64,000 nt of DNA from UBA4742 sp963785815. Its GTDB lineage: Bacteria; Actinomycetota; Acidimicrobiia; Acidimicrobiales; Acidimicrobilacustridaceae. Below are positions 35,919 through 44,407 of the stretch, one piece after another. The stretch spans positions 1,426,001 to 1,490,000 of the forward strand of contig CAWAWN010000002.1 of the NCBI GenBank assembly GCA_963785815.1, read 5' to 3'. The notes below the pieces were generated by a model. It ran no database searches, was not told the DNA's origin, and worked only from the letters and a program-made list of their open reading frames with translations. The stretch's first letter is position 1. Every line of letters starts with the position of its first letter. The position numbers and the translations under genes were made by a program.

Positions 35919-36084
35919 CGCGCTCTCCTCGCATCGTCAGTCGATATCGATTGACCGAGCGGCCGGCGGCCGGCCACGCGGCATCCCGTTCGGGCGATCT
36001 CTTCTTCGCCGAGATCGTGCGGCCGATGCGAGGTCGCCAGCAACCCCCTGGAACCGACGGCGGTCGGGAGTCTCGCCGTGGTGG

Positions 36085-36831
36085 TCAGGCGAGATCGTCA
36101 AGCCCGGAGACGATGACGAGCGTCGGCGTTCGGGACGGATCGGGGATCGCATCCAGCGTTCGCGCGATCTCGTCGATCGTGGCGCTGACGGTCTCGAGCA
36201 CCGTCCATCCGAGCCCGGCCCACCGGCGGCGGTGCCGCGGCGTCGACCTCGCTCGCTCGGTCTCGAAGGCGACGGCGACGACGTTGTCGAGCGCGGACTG
36301 CACCGCGCGGGCCGCGACGGCGTCCGTCGACGGGTCTTCGAACTCGTCATCGCCGAGGAGCACGACCGTGCGGTGGGCCGCCGAGCTGCGCAGGTCGGCG
36401 GCGAACGCCATGCCGGTCGCAACCGCCAGGCCGTGACCGAAGGCTTCGGCACCGGCCTCGACTCCGGGAACCTCGACCATCGGCTCCTCAGCGAGCCTGC
36501 CCTGACGTCCCGCCCAGTCCTCCGGCTGCGAGGGGCCGAGGAACCCCGCGTCGCCGAGCGCGGCGAACAACGTGGGCAGCGCGTCCTGGCGAGCCAGCAC
36601 GAACCGATCCCGTCCCGGTGCGGCCGGATCGTCCGGGTCGACGTGGAGCCATCGGAAGTACGCCACCGTCATGAAGTTCGTCGCCCTGAGTGCGTCACGT
36701 CGGGCCTGGTCGTCGGGTGAACCCATCCGCAAGACGCGCATCCGAACACGGGCGGCGACCGACTCGAGTCGCTCGCGCTCCTCGAGTGAGAGGTGCGGTG
36801 CCGTCGAGGGTCGGTCCCCGTGTGAAGCCAT
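36085..36831 (-). CDS. Transketolase N-terminal (thiamine-diphosphate-binding) half-like protein
   Basis: The 248-aa protein resembles the N-terminal subunit of split transketolases: RFVLARQDALPTLFAALGDAG, then VPGVEAGAEAFGHGLAVATGMA, and the cofactor motif region VVLLGDDEFEDPSTDA, ending with LDNVVAVAFE. The canonical GDGE is GDDE here and the motif is shorter. No C-terminal (pyrimidine-binding) subunit gene is seen in the window. It could pair with a distant subunit or have lost catalysis. ATG 36831 is chosen; an upstream extension to 36936 would cover the operator. Confidence 0.75.
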   Translation of the reverse strand: MASHGDRPSTAPHLSLEERERLESVAARVRMRVLRMGSPDDQARRDALRATNFMTVAYFRWLHVDPDDPAAPGRDRFVLARQDALPTLFAALGDAGFLGPSQPEDWAGRQGRLAEEPMVEVPGVEAGAEAFGHGLAVATGMAFAADLRSSAAHRTVVLLGDDEFEDPSTDAVAARAVQSALDNVVAVAFETERARSTPRHRRRWAGLGWTVLETVSATIDEIARTLDAIPDPSRTPTLVIVSGLDDLA

Positions 36832-36930
36832 CAGATCGATCGTGCCGCATCGTGCCGCAGCGCACCTACATAGTTCCGCGCCGGCCCCCTCACGACCATC
36901 TGCGAGTGGCGTCGCGGCGTCGAGTCGGGC

Positions 36931-36946
36931 CGACAAGGCCTTGTCG
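36931..36946. promoter_or_regulatory. Island operator, copy b (CGACAAG-GC-CTTGTCG)
   Basis: A perfect palindrome, symmetrical over 18 bases with its flanking C and G, in the 247-base gap between the divergent transketolase-like (-) and D-amino-acid-oxidase-like (+) genes. It can serve both directions: the methyltransferase unit and the 13-gene + strand run. Confidence 0.8.
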
Positions 36947-37078
36947 GCTTCGACCGAGCCCGTTGCGGCCTGGCTGCGCCCGATGCGACCGTGGCCGTGT
37001 GATGCTCACACCGCTGGCAACACCTGCGTCTGGCCTTGCGTGGGCCCGCGAGCCCCTCGCTCCTGGAAGTCGGGGCTC

Positions 37079-38128
37079 GTGAGTCGACCGAGGGCGGCGG
37101 TGCTCGGGGCGGGCGTCATCGGCCTGACGACGGCCAGCGTCCTCCTTGACCGAGGCTTCGACGTGACCGTTCGTGCGGCCGAGTCGTGGCCGCGGGCGTG
37201 CTCGGCGGCCGCCGGCGGCGTGTGGTTTCCGATCCTCGCCGGCGACCCCTCCCTGACGCCGCCCGGTTACGCCGACCGGATGGAGCGCTGGACGAGCTCC
37301 TCGTGGCGGCGCTACGAGCCCAAGGTCGGAGCGAGCTGGGGCGTCAGGTGGATCACGAACCACGAGCTGTTCGCCTCACCGACGGAGCCGGAGGACTACT
37401 TGAGGAAGCTGCTTCCCGACTTCGAGGCGACCGGCGACGAGAACCTGCCGGCCGGGTTCACGCACCGATGGAGCTTCCGCACCTTCCTCATCGAATCGCC
37501 CGTCTTCCTGCGGCGGCTCCTCGCCGCGCTCCGAAGCGAGGGCGTGCGGTCCGTCGTGCAGCGCTTCGGCGATGTCGAGCAGATCGAGTCCATCGACGCC
37601 GACGTCGTCGTGAACTGCACCGGTCTCGGCAGCCGCTCGCTCTTCGGCGATCGCGCCCTGCGCGGGATCAGGGGGTTCCAGGTCCTGCACGCACCGGTTC
37701 GGCTTCCGTACGTCATCGTCGCCGACGAGTTCAGCGCCATGCCGCGTCGAGACGCGCTCGCGCTCGGATCGCTGTTCCTCGATGACCCGGAGGGGACGAA
37801 CGAGGTTGCGTTGAGGGAGCGCGCTCTCGATCGCATCTGGAAGACCGTTGGCTCCTGGACCGCGCGTCCTGGCGGCATCGGAATCCCTCCCGGCACGCTC
37901 GACGCCGCGAGCGTTCGACGAGTCGTCACGGGCGTGAGGCCCTACCGGGACGGTGGCGTGCGCCTCGAGGCCGAAGACCTCGCCGCGACGACCATCGTGC
38001 ACAACTACGGCCATGGGGGCAGTGGATACACGATCGCGTGGGGTTGTGCGGACGAGTGCGCGGACATCTGTGCGGAGGTGGTCTCACTGCGATCGCGCCG
38101 GCGAACCCAACCGAGGAGGAGCGCGTGA
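37079..38128 (+). CDS. D-amino-acid-oxidase-like FAD-dependent oxidoreductase
   Basis: The 349-aa protein begins with the FAD-binding motif AVLGAGVIGLTTASVLLDRG (residues 6-25) and has AAAGGVWFPI, typical of DAO, and the C-terminal FAD-contact NYGHGGSGYTIAWG. DAO-type enzymes oxidise the C-N bond of D-amino acids or glycine derivatives to imino acids. GTG 37079; the longer frame upstream crosses the operator and is not coding. The stop shares its A with the next ATG (TGATG). First gene of the long + strand operon. Confidence 0.88.
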   Translation: MSRPRAAVLGAGVIGLTTASVLLDRGFDVTVRAAESWPRACSAAAGGVWFPILAGDPSLTPPGYADRMERWTSSSWRRYEPKVGASWGVRWITNHELFASPTEPEDYLRKLLPDFEATGDENLPAGFTHRWSFRTFLIESPVFLRRLLAALRSEGVRSVVQRFGDVEQIESIDADVVVNCTGLGSRSLFGDRALRGIRGFQVLHAPVRLPYVIVADEFSAMPRRDALALGSLFLDDPEGTNEVALRERALDRIWKTVGSWTARPGGIGIPPGTLDAASVRRVVTGVRPYRDGGVRLEAEDLAATTIVHNYGHGGSGYTIAWGCADECADICAEVVSLRSRRRTQPRRSA

Positions 38129-39168
38129 TGGCTCGGGCCCTGTTCACCACCAGTCCGCTGGGACCGGGGGAGGAGCTGCTCCTTCGATCCTCGGGTATCG
38201 AGTTCCAGATCGAACCCGCCGACCTGACGAACGACGAGATCGGACGGGCCTTGAGGGGAAAGGACGCATACATCCTCGGCGGGGTCGAGAGCGTCCAGGC
38301 GGCCACGCTCGAGGCCGCGACGGACCTGAAGGTCGTCGCCTTCATGGGGGTCGGTTACCACGCCGTCATCGACGCCGACGCCGCGACTCGTCTGGGGGTC
38401 GCGGTGACCAACGCGCCCGGTTCGAACGCTCGCGCCGTCGCCGAGTTCACGATCGGCCTGATCCTCGACGCGGTTCGGCGCACGACCTACCTCGCGAACC
38501 GGACGAAGACAGGCGCGTGGCCCGAGTATCGATCACACAACCTCGAAGGCCGCACGCTCGGCATCCTCGGGATGGGCACGATCGGCTCGATGGTCGCCGA
38601 GATCGCCCATGCGGGCCTGGGGATGTCGATCGTATACCACAGCCGCGTCGCGAAGGCCGACGTCGACGGGCGGTTCGATGCTCGATGCGTGAGCTTCGAA
38701 GAGTTGCTCGCCCGGGCCGACGTCCTGTCGCTGCACGCCTCCTTCAACCCGCAGACCCACGGGGTGGTCGGAGAGGAGGCACTGGGCCGGGTTCGTCCCG
38801 GGACGGTCATCGTCAACACGTCTGAGGCGGAACTGATCGATCCTGAAGCCCTACGCGCCGCCATCGGCTCGGGGCGGCTCGGTTGCGTGGCGATGGATGG
38901 CTACTACGTCGAGCCGGTCCCAGGCCCCGAGGACGACCCGTACGGTCTGCTGTCGTTGCCCGACGATCGCTTCATCGTGCTTCCGCACACCGCGTTCCAC
39001 ACCTCGGAGTCGATCGAGCGGGCGCTGACGACGAACCTCACGAGCATCGCAAATGTCCTCGAGACCGGAGACGACGATCGGATCGTAAATCCCGAGTTCC
39101 GCCGGCAGGCCACATGGATCCCTCCACGCGCGCTGACGTCGGCGAGCACGACTTCGGCGATCCGATGA
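38128..39168 (+). CDS. D-2-hydroxyacid-dehydrogenase-family protein lacking the catalytic Arg
   Basis: The 346-aa protein has the family fold: FMGVGYHAVIDADAAT, the NAD-binding GILGMGTIGSMVA (about residues 148-160) and the late catalytic-His strand VLPHTAFHTSES. In the usual VNTARG motif the sequence is VNTSEAEL, so the substrate-binding Arg is replaced by Glu. The Glu of the catalytic dyad may be the one in YYVEP. With DAO upstream, a role in an imino or keto acid step is possible, but with altered substrate binding (inference). Starts TGATG, ends ATGA. Confidence 0.87.
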   Translation: MARALFTTSPLGPGEELLLRSSGIEFQIEPADLTNDEIGRALRGKDAYILGGVESVQAATLEAATDLKVVAFMGVGYHAVIDADAATRLGVAVTNAPGSNARAVAEFTIGLILDAVRRTTYLANRTKTGAWPEYRSHNLEGRTLGILGMGTIGSMVAEIAHAGLGMSIVYHSRVAKADVDGRFDARCVSFEELLARADVLSLHASFNPQTHGVVGEEALGRVRPGTVIVNTSEAELIDPEALRAAIGSGRLGCVAMDGYYVEPVPGPEDDPYGLLSLPDDRFIVLPHTAFHTSESIERALTTNLTSIANVLETGDDDRIVNPEFRRQATWIPPRALTSASTTSAIR

Positions 39169-40163
39169 ACTCGATCCCCGCACGGAACCTCCGTCGCCAC
39201 CGGTTCTCGCCCGAGATCGTCCTCGCAGCCCGTTCGTGCTGTCGGGCGGACAACTGGCACGGCCCGCTCGAGGCCGCGGAGCACTGGCTCTGGATCGCGT
39301 TCTGGATCGCCGTCTCGCTCGCGGCTTGGCGGGGCGCGCCCATCGCCGTCGCAGTCCCCGTCTATGTCGTCGCCGTCTACTTCATCGGCGGCCGGCAACG
39401 AGCCATCGCCGGGCTCCTGCACCAGGCGGTGCACAACACCCTCATGTCGAACCCGCGGGCGGGGGTGGTCGTCGGCACCGTCTTCGGAGGCTACCCGGTG
39501 CTGCAGAGCTTCACGGGATACTCGAGCTCCCACATCGTGGGCCATCACGCCCACACGGGTCAGCGCGAGCGGGACCCCGACTACATCCAGTACTGCGAGT
39601 ACGGCATCTGCGGTCCCGGCCTCAACCGTGTGTCGCTGCGCCGTCACCTGCGCCGGCTGATCATGCCCGCGAGCACGTGGTCTTACCTCGTATACCTCGT
39701 GCGGAACCGCATCGCGCCCCGCGACGAGCAGCGCGTGGAACGTCGGCTGCGGCTGGCCTTCCTGGTCGCCGTCGTCGTCGCGGTCGTAGCGCAGGGGGGT
39801 GCGGTGATCGTGCTCGCCTACTGGCTGGTCCCGCTGGTCACCACCCAAGTGTGGATCGGCGCGGTGGCCGAGCTCCTCGAGCACTATCCCCTGGTCGAGA
39901 CCGCGCCGAGGCTCGACCTCGAGCTGTCGTGGAACCGCGACTACAACATGCTCGAGCGGTTCCTGCTCGGCGAGAAGGCGGGCGAGGGGTACCACCTCGT
40001 TCACCACCTCTTCCCCCGCGTACCCCTCTGGCGCTTGGCCGAAGTCGACCAGATCCTCCTGCAGGATCCCGACTACGCCGCGCTTCGTCGGCTCCACGGC
40101 ATCTGCGGCGCCCTCGCGACGATCCAGGACTGCGTTCCCCCAACGTCGGCAGCAGCTCCATGA
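39165..40163 (+). CDS. Membrane fatty-acid-desaturase/hydroxylase-type diiron enzyme
   Basis: The 332-aa protein has membrane segments near residues 38-70, 85-105 and 200-230, and histidine boxes typical of the family: HQAVH, HIVGHHAH and HLVHH. These bind two irons facing the cytoplasm. Members desaturate, hydroxylate or cleave alkyl chains or amino-acid derivatives, using ferredoxin or another donor. Coupled by ATGA on both sides. The presence of a fatty-acid reductase at the other end of the island makes a lipid substrate attractive, but this is only an inference. Confidence 0.88.
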   Translation: MNSIPARNLRRHRFSPEIVLAARSCCRADNWHGPLEAAEHWLWIAFWIAVSLAAWRGAPIAVAVPVYVVAVYFIGGRQRAIAGLLHQAVHNTLMSNPRAGVVVGTVFGGYPVLQSFTGYSSSHIVGHHAHTGQRERDPDYIQYCEYGICGPGLNRVSLRRHLRRLIMPASTWSYLVYLVRNRIAPRDEQRVERRLRLAFLVAVVVAVVAQGGAVIVLAYWLVPLVTTQVWIGAVAELLEHYPLVETAPRLDLELSWNRDYNMLERFLLGEKAGEGYHLVHHLFPRVPLWRLAEVDQILLQDPDYAALRRLHGICGALATIQDCVPPTSAAAP

Positions 40164-40939
40164 AGGCCTGGATCGTCGACACGTTCACGAGCGAGTGCTA
40201 CCTCGGGAATCCGGCCGCTGTGTGCGAGCACGAGGGGCTCACCGGCCGGGCGATGCAATCGGCCGCCACGTCGCTCGGGCAGCCCGCCACGGCGTTCCTC
40301 GAACGGCTGGACACACGTTGCTTCTCGATCAGGTGGTTCACGCCCACTCAGGAGCTCGAGATCTGCGGCCACGCCACTGTCGCCAGTGCTTGCTACGCAC
40401 ATGACGTCGTGGGCATCTCTCCGACATCACCGCTGCAGTTCGTGACCGCCACGCGATCGTTGCATGCCCAAGCACGAGCGGGGCTGGTCTCGATCGACTT
40501 GCCGGCCGTGATCGCAACGGAGACAGAACTGCCCCATCGTCTCGAAGGAGTGCTCGGTGTCGAAATCATTCGCTGTTCCCGCGCCGAACGTGACCTCATC
40601 ATCGAGGTCGCATCTGAAGACGTCGTCCGTCGGATCCGTCCCGCCATCGATCAGCTCGGACGCATCGACTGCGATGGTTCCATCGTGACGGCGCGCAGCG
40701 AGCGGGTCGGCGTCGACTTCGTGTCGCGATCCTTCCTGCCGTCCCTGGGCGTGAACGAGGACCACGTGTGTGTGTCAGCGCATTCGTGGCTCGGGCCGTA
40801 CTGGGCGCCCCGCCTCGGCCGTCAGCGGCTCGTCGCCGAGCAGCTGTCGGCGCGCGGCGGACGCCTGGTGCTGGACGTCGGACCGGACGAGGTACGGGTC
40901 GCCGGAGCGGCACGAGTACGGGGGAGGGCCGTGGCGTGA
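40160..40939 (+). CDS. PhzF-family isomerase/epimerase-like protein
   Basis: The 259-aa protein shows the PhzF pseudosymmetric fold: IVDTFTSECYLGNPAAV at the start and FTPTQELEICGHATVASA. In PhzF the catalytic Glu45 lies in a SETTF-like motif; here the aligned sequence is PATAF, with Ala at that place, so the chemistry may differ or be lost. Members isomerise DHHA in phenazine synthesis or act on proline-like compounds. Coupled by ATGA upstream and GTGA downstream. Confidence 0.85.
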   Translation: MKAWIVDTFTSECYLGNPAAVCEHEGLTGRAMQSAATSLGQPATAFLERLDTRCFSIRWFTPTQELEICGHATVASACYAHDVVGISPTSPLQFVTATRSLHAQARAGLVSIDLPAVIATETELPHRLEGVLGVEIIRCSRAERDLIIEVASEDVVRRIRPAIDQLGRIDCDGSIVTARSERVGVDFVSRSFLPSLGVNEDHVCVSAHSWLGPYWAPRLGRQRLVAEQLSARGGRLVLDVGPDEVRVAGAARVRGRAVA

Positions 40940-42039
40940 GCACGACAGCGCAGTTGGGGCTGCTGGAGTCGATGGAAGGCAGCGGTGGCGTCCGCGCCCA
41001 CAACGAGTGGGACCCCCTCGAAGAGGTCATCGTCGGGATCGTCGACGGCGCCCACTTCCCACCGTGGCACATCTCGGTATCGGCGCCCCTCGGCCCCGAC
41101 CAACGCCGGGTGTTCCGCGAGAACGCCGCGCGACCGTTCCCACCGGAGCGCATCGCCGCCGCACAGCGCGAGCTCGACGAGTTCGTCACCATCCTCGAGG
41201 GCGAGGGTGTCACCGTCCGGCGGCCCACGCCGCGGGAGCATGGACTGCCCTTCGGCGCTCCGGGCTGGACGAGCACCGGGCTCTACACGGCGATGCCTCG
41301 TGACGTGCTCCTCGTCATCGGCGACGAGATCATCGAGTGTCCCATGGCGTGGCGGGCGCGGTACTTCGAAACATCCGGGTATCGCCCCTTGCTGAAGGAG
41401 TACTTCCGGGCAGGAGCTCGATGGAGCGCCGGTCCCAAGCCCGAGTTGCCGGACGAGCAGTATCACGCCGACTGGACCGATCCCGAGGACGGTGGCGGGA
41501 CGACTTCGGTGATCACCGAGTTCGAACCCACCTTCGACGCCGCCGACTTCGTGCGCTGCGGCCGGGACATCTTCGGTCAACGCAGCCTCGTGACGAACGA
41601 GTTCGGGATCGACTGGCTGCGGCGCCACCTCGGCGACGCCTATCGCGTGCACGTGGTCGAGTTGGACGATCCCCATCCGATGCACATCGACGCATCTCTG
41701 ATGCCGCTCGCACCGGGGAAGCTACTCGTGAACCCTGAGCGGGTACGGCGCGTGCCGAGGATCTTCAAGGGGTGGGACGTCCTGCAGGCACCGGCACCGT
41801 GCATCCCGAAGTCCCACACGCTCTACATGACGAGCCGGTGGATCAACATGAATGTGATCATGCTCGACGAGGAGCGCGTGATCGTCGAGCGCCAGGACGA
41901 GCCGATGATCGACGCAATGCGGCGCTGGGGCTTCACCCCCATCCCCTGCAACTTTCGCAGCTTCAACAGCTTCGGCGGCTCGTTCCACTGCGCGACGTTG
42001 GACGTCCGCCGCAGGGGCGAGCTGCAGTCCTACTTCTGA
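40936..42039 (+). CDS. L-arginine:glycine amidinotransferase-like enzyme
   Basis: The 367-aa protein matches the amidinotransferase family closely: FDAADFVRCGRDIFGQRS with the catalytic Asp, DPHPMHIDAS with the catalytic His, and FGGSFHCATLDVRRRG with the nucleophilic Cys. Such enzymes transfer the amidino group of arginine to an amine via an amidino-Cys intermediate (AGAT, StrB, CyrA, SxtG). The position before the catalytic loop (His in DPHP, Asn in animal AGAT) suggests another acceptor than glycine. It gives the strongest hint that the product carries a guanidino group. GTG start, GTGA overlap with the PhzF-like gene. Confidence 0.92.
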   Translation: MSTTAQLGLLESMEGSGGVRAHNEWDPLEEVIVGIVDGAHFPPWHISVSAPLGPDQRRVFRENAARPFPPERIAAAQRELDEFVTILEGEGVTVRRPTPREHGLPFGAPGWTSTGLYTAMPRDVLLVIGDEIIECPMAWRARYFETSGYRPLLKEYFRAGARWSAGPKPELPDEQYHADWTDPEDGGGTTSVITEFEPTFDAADFVRCGRDIFGQRSLVTNEFGIDWLRRHLGDAYRVHVVELDDPHPMHIDASLMPLAPGKLLVNPERVRRVPRIFKGWDVLQAPAPCIPKSHTLYMTSRWINMNVIMLDEERVIVERQDEPMIDAMRRWGFTPIPCNFRSFNSFGGSFHCATLDVRRRGELQSYF

Positions 42040-42116
42040 CGCTCGCCCGGAAGTCGACCCACCATCGGAACGGAAGCCAATGGTCCTCAGGCCATGGCGA
42101 AGAAAGGAGTACCGGG

Positions 42117-42764
42117 ATGACCAGCGTGAAGACCAACGGCAACGGAACCAGCGATCAGGCCGTCAGGTTGTTGCCCCCTCACCACCTCGACCCCGACAAG
42201 CTCGAGGAGGGCGTCCGGGCGATCCTCGCCGGCCTCGGCCAGCTCGACAAGGCGGAGGTCGTCAAGAACACCCCCCGCCGGGTGACCGATCTCTACCTCG
42301 AGATGATCAACCCGGGTTGGGCCGACGTGGAGGAGGTCTTCAAGACCTTCGAGAACTCCAACGGCTACGACGACCTCATCATCGTGAACGACGTCCACTA
42401 TGTGTCGATGTGTGAGCACCACCTCATGCCGGCATTCGGGGTCGCCCACTTCGCCTACATCCCCGACGAGCGGATCGTCGGCTACTCGAAGGTGAAGAAG
42501 GGCCTCAACTACGTCGCCCGGGGCCCGCAGTTGAACGAGCGGATCCTCGTCGACACGCTTGACATCGTCGAGGACCAGCTCCAACCGAGGGGCTCGGCAC
42601 TGGTGCTGCAGTCGGTCCATTGCTGCATCGCGGTCCGGTCGAACGGACCGGCGCAGGAGCTGGTCACCGTGCAGGGCTTCCGCGGCCTGCTCAAGGAGGA
42701 TCCGTATCGGCGGGAGTTCTACAGCTCGTTCCTCGGGCGCAAGCCGCTCTTCCTGGGCCAATGA
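42117..42764 (+). CDS. folE: GTP cyclohydrolase I (divergent FolE)
   Basis: The 215-aa protein has SMCEHHLMP with zinc-binding Cys and His, and HCCIAVRS with the second Cys and a conserved Arg. FolE converts GTP to dihydroneopterin triphosphate, the entry to pterins. The region usually reading RLQVQER reads GPQLNER, so the Gln of the QE pair that contacts guanine is Asn, and the usual RG after CM is RS. It may use a changed substrate. ATG preceded by AGGAG nine bases upstream; coupled by ATGA to the next gene. A 77-base gap separates it from the amidinotransferase gene. Confidence 0.9.
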   Translation: MTSVKTNGNGTSDQAVRLLPPHHLDPDKLEEGVRAILAGLGQLDKAEVVKNTPRRVTDLYLEMINPGWADVEEVFKTFENSNGYDDLIIVNDVHYVSMCEHHLMPAFGVAHFAYIPDERIVGYSKVKKGLNYVARGPQLNERILVDTLDIVEDQLQPRGSALVLQSVHCCIAVRSNGPAQELVTVQGFRGLLKEDPYRREFYSSFLGRKPLFLGQ

Positions 42765-43057
42765 TCCGCGTGGACGGGCTCGTCGAAACGCAGGTTGCGG
42801 TGGAGGTGCGCCGGAAGGCCCCGAGGGATGCCCGTGCCGAGGCGCTCTTCCTCAGTCTGCGGTCGTGCGCAACCCACACCGCTGGACCGCTGCGTGCCGT
42901 GGCGAGCCTGGCCGAAGCCGTCGAGGTCGGCGAGATCAGCGAAGACGGCGCTCGAGTGATCTGTGACGATGTCGCGGCTCGCTTCCGCTCGATGTCGACG
43001 ATGCCCGGTGATCGACTCGCGATCGTCACCCAGTTCCTCTCGGTCCTCTTCACATGA
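42761..43057 (+). CDS. Hypothetical 98-aa protein
   Basis: The small protein is mostly helical with a mixed N-terminal strand (IRVDGLVETQVAVEVR). It is locked between folE and the LOG-like gene by ATGA overlaps on both sides, which is strong evidence that it is translated and needed with them. No family recognised, no signal or membrane segment. Confidence 0.72.
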   Translation: MIRVDGLVETQVAVEVRRKAPRDARAEALFLSLRSCATHTAGPLRAVASLAEAVEVGEISEDGARVICDDVAARFRSMSTMPGDRLAIVTQFLSVLFT

Positions 43058-43578
43058 TCGTCGCGGTGGTGGGCAAGGGCCGGAACTGCCGTCCGGAGGT
43101 GGTGGACCTCGCCAGGCACGTCGGCCGTCAGGTCGCCGTCGCCGGCCACGTGCTGGTCTGCGGGGGGCTCGGTGGCGTGATGATGGCATCGGCCGAGGGG
43201 GCCTCGGAGGCCGGGGGTGTCGTGCTCGGCGTCGTCCCGAACGAGGACGCTGCCAACGGCCATTGCACCATCGTCGTGCGGACGGGTTTGCCTCCGACGG
43301 TCCGCAACGTCGTCATCGGATCTTGTTGTGACGCGATGCTCGCCCTGGACGGGAGCCACGGCACCATGCAGGAGATCGCCGTCGCCCTCGACCGAGGGGT
43401 GCCGATCGCTGCCGTCGAGACGCAGCGGTGGGCTTCGTTGGTGCAGGCGATCCTCAGCCCCGACGATGTCCGAGGGTGGCTCGACCGCACGCTCGACGAC
43501 GTGACCAGGGGTTCATCGCTGTCCGCACCGGCCTCCGAGGCCGACGTGCTCGTCCCCGCCGACGCGTCAGGAGCCTGA
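43054..43578 (+). CDS. LOG/TIGR00725-like Rossmann-fold protein
   Basis: The 174-aa protein has VAVVGKGRNCRPEV at the start, VLVCGGLGGVMMASAEGA (like the family GGRGGVM) and DGSHGTMQEIAVAL, corresponding to the GGxGTxxE motif. LOG enzymes release cytokinin bases from nucleotides by cleaving the N-glycosidic bond; the TIGR00725 branch is uncharacterised and used in several natural-product clusters. Next to a GTP cyclohydrolase, a purine nucleotide substrate is plausible (inference). Confidence 0.82.
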   Translation: MIVAVVGKGRNCRPEVVDLARHVGRQVAVAGHVLVCGGLGGVMMASAEGASEAGGVVLGVVPNEDAANGHCTIVVRTGLPPTVRNVVIGSCCDAMLALDGSHGTMQEIAVALDRGVPIAAVETQRWASLVQAILSPDDVRGWLDRTLDDVTRGSSLSAPASEADVLVPADASGA

Positions 43579-43579
43579 C

Positions 43580-44407
43580 ATGGACACCTCTCCCCACCCG
43601 GGCATCGCCGAGATCCTCGCTCGCACCGCCGCGCCGCAGCGCGAGCTGGAGGACCACCGCGTCTATCGACAGCTCGATTCTCTCGGCCACGTCGCCGTCT
43701 TCATGGAGCACCACGTGTTCGCGGTGCTCGACTTCATGTGGCTCCTGAAGTCCCTGCAGCAGCGTTTGACATCGGTCAGGGTGCCGTGGACGCCGCAGAG
43801 CTCTGGTGTCATCCGTCGTCTGATCAACGAACTGGTCGTGGCCGAGGAGAGCGACGAGCACGACGGCAGTTGGACCAGCCACTTCGAGCTCTACCTCGAA
43901 GCCATGGACCGGGCGGGTGCGTCGACGATCGCGGTGCGCGGGTTCGTCGAGGACCTCGATGTCCGTGTCGATCCGATCGATGCGGCCTCACGCAACGGCG
44001 TGCCCGCGGGAGCACGCTCCTTCATCGGCGAGACGTGGCGCCTCGTGTCCGCCGGAGAGGACCACGAGATCGCCAGCGCGTTCGCCTTCGGACGGGAGAA
44101 CCTCATCCCCCGCATGTTCATCCAGCTCGTGGGTCTCGGAGTCGAGTTCCCCGAGCAGCTCGACCTCCTCGCGAACTACCTGGCGCGCCACATCGAGCTC
44201 GATGCCGAGACGCACACGCCCCTCGCCTTCCGGATGGTCAGCGAGCTGTGTTCCGACGATCCCCTCCGCTGGGCGGGTGCGCAGGCGGCGGCCACCCACG
44301 CGCTCCGAGCTCGCCACCGCCTCTGGGACGCGACGAGCGCGGCCATCGGTGAACAGCGACTCGCCCAGTCATCTCCGGCTGCTGTCACGGCGGGAGCTCT
44401 GCGGTGA
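43580..44407 (+). CDS. DUF3050 heme-oxygenase-fold (HDO-type) putative diiron oxygenase
   Basis: The 275-aa all-helical protein matches DUF3050: FMEHHVFAVLDFMWLLKSLQ, AEESDEHDG, SHFELYLEAM, and a late FGRENLIPRMF and YLARHIELDAETH. The Glu/His residues on these helices are in the pattern used by heme-oxygenase-like diiron oxidases (HDOs), which do N-oxygenation, C-C cleavage and desaturation. No member of DUF3050 has, to my knowledge, a settled function. ATG one base after the LOG-like stop; overlaps the next gene by ATGA. Confidence 0.85.
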   Translation: MDTSPHPGIAEILARTAAPQRELEDHRVYRQLDSLGHVAVFMEHHVFAVLDFMWLLKSLQQRLTSVRVPWTPQSSGVIRRLINELVVAEESDEHDGSWTSHFELYLEAMDRAGASTIAVRGFVEDLDVRVDPIDAASRNGVPAGARSFIGETWRLVSAGEDHEIASAFAFGRENLIPRMFIQLVGLGVEFPEQLDLLANYLARHIELDAETHTPLAFRMVSELCSDDPLRWAGAQAAATHALRARHRLWDATSAAIGEQRLAQSSPAAVTAGALR

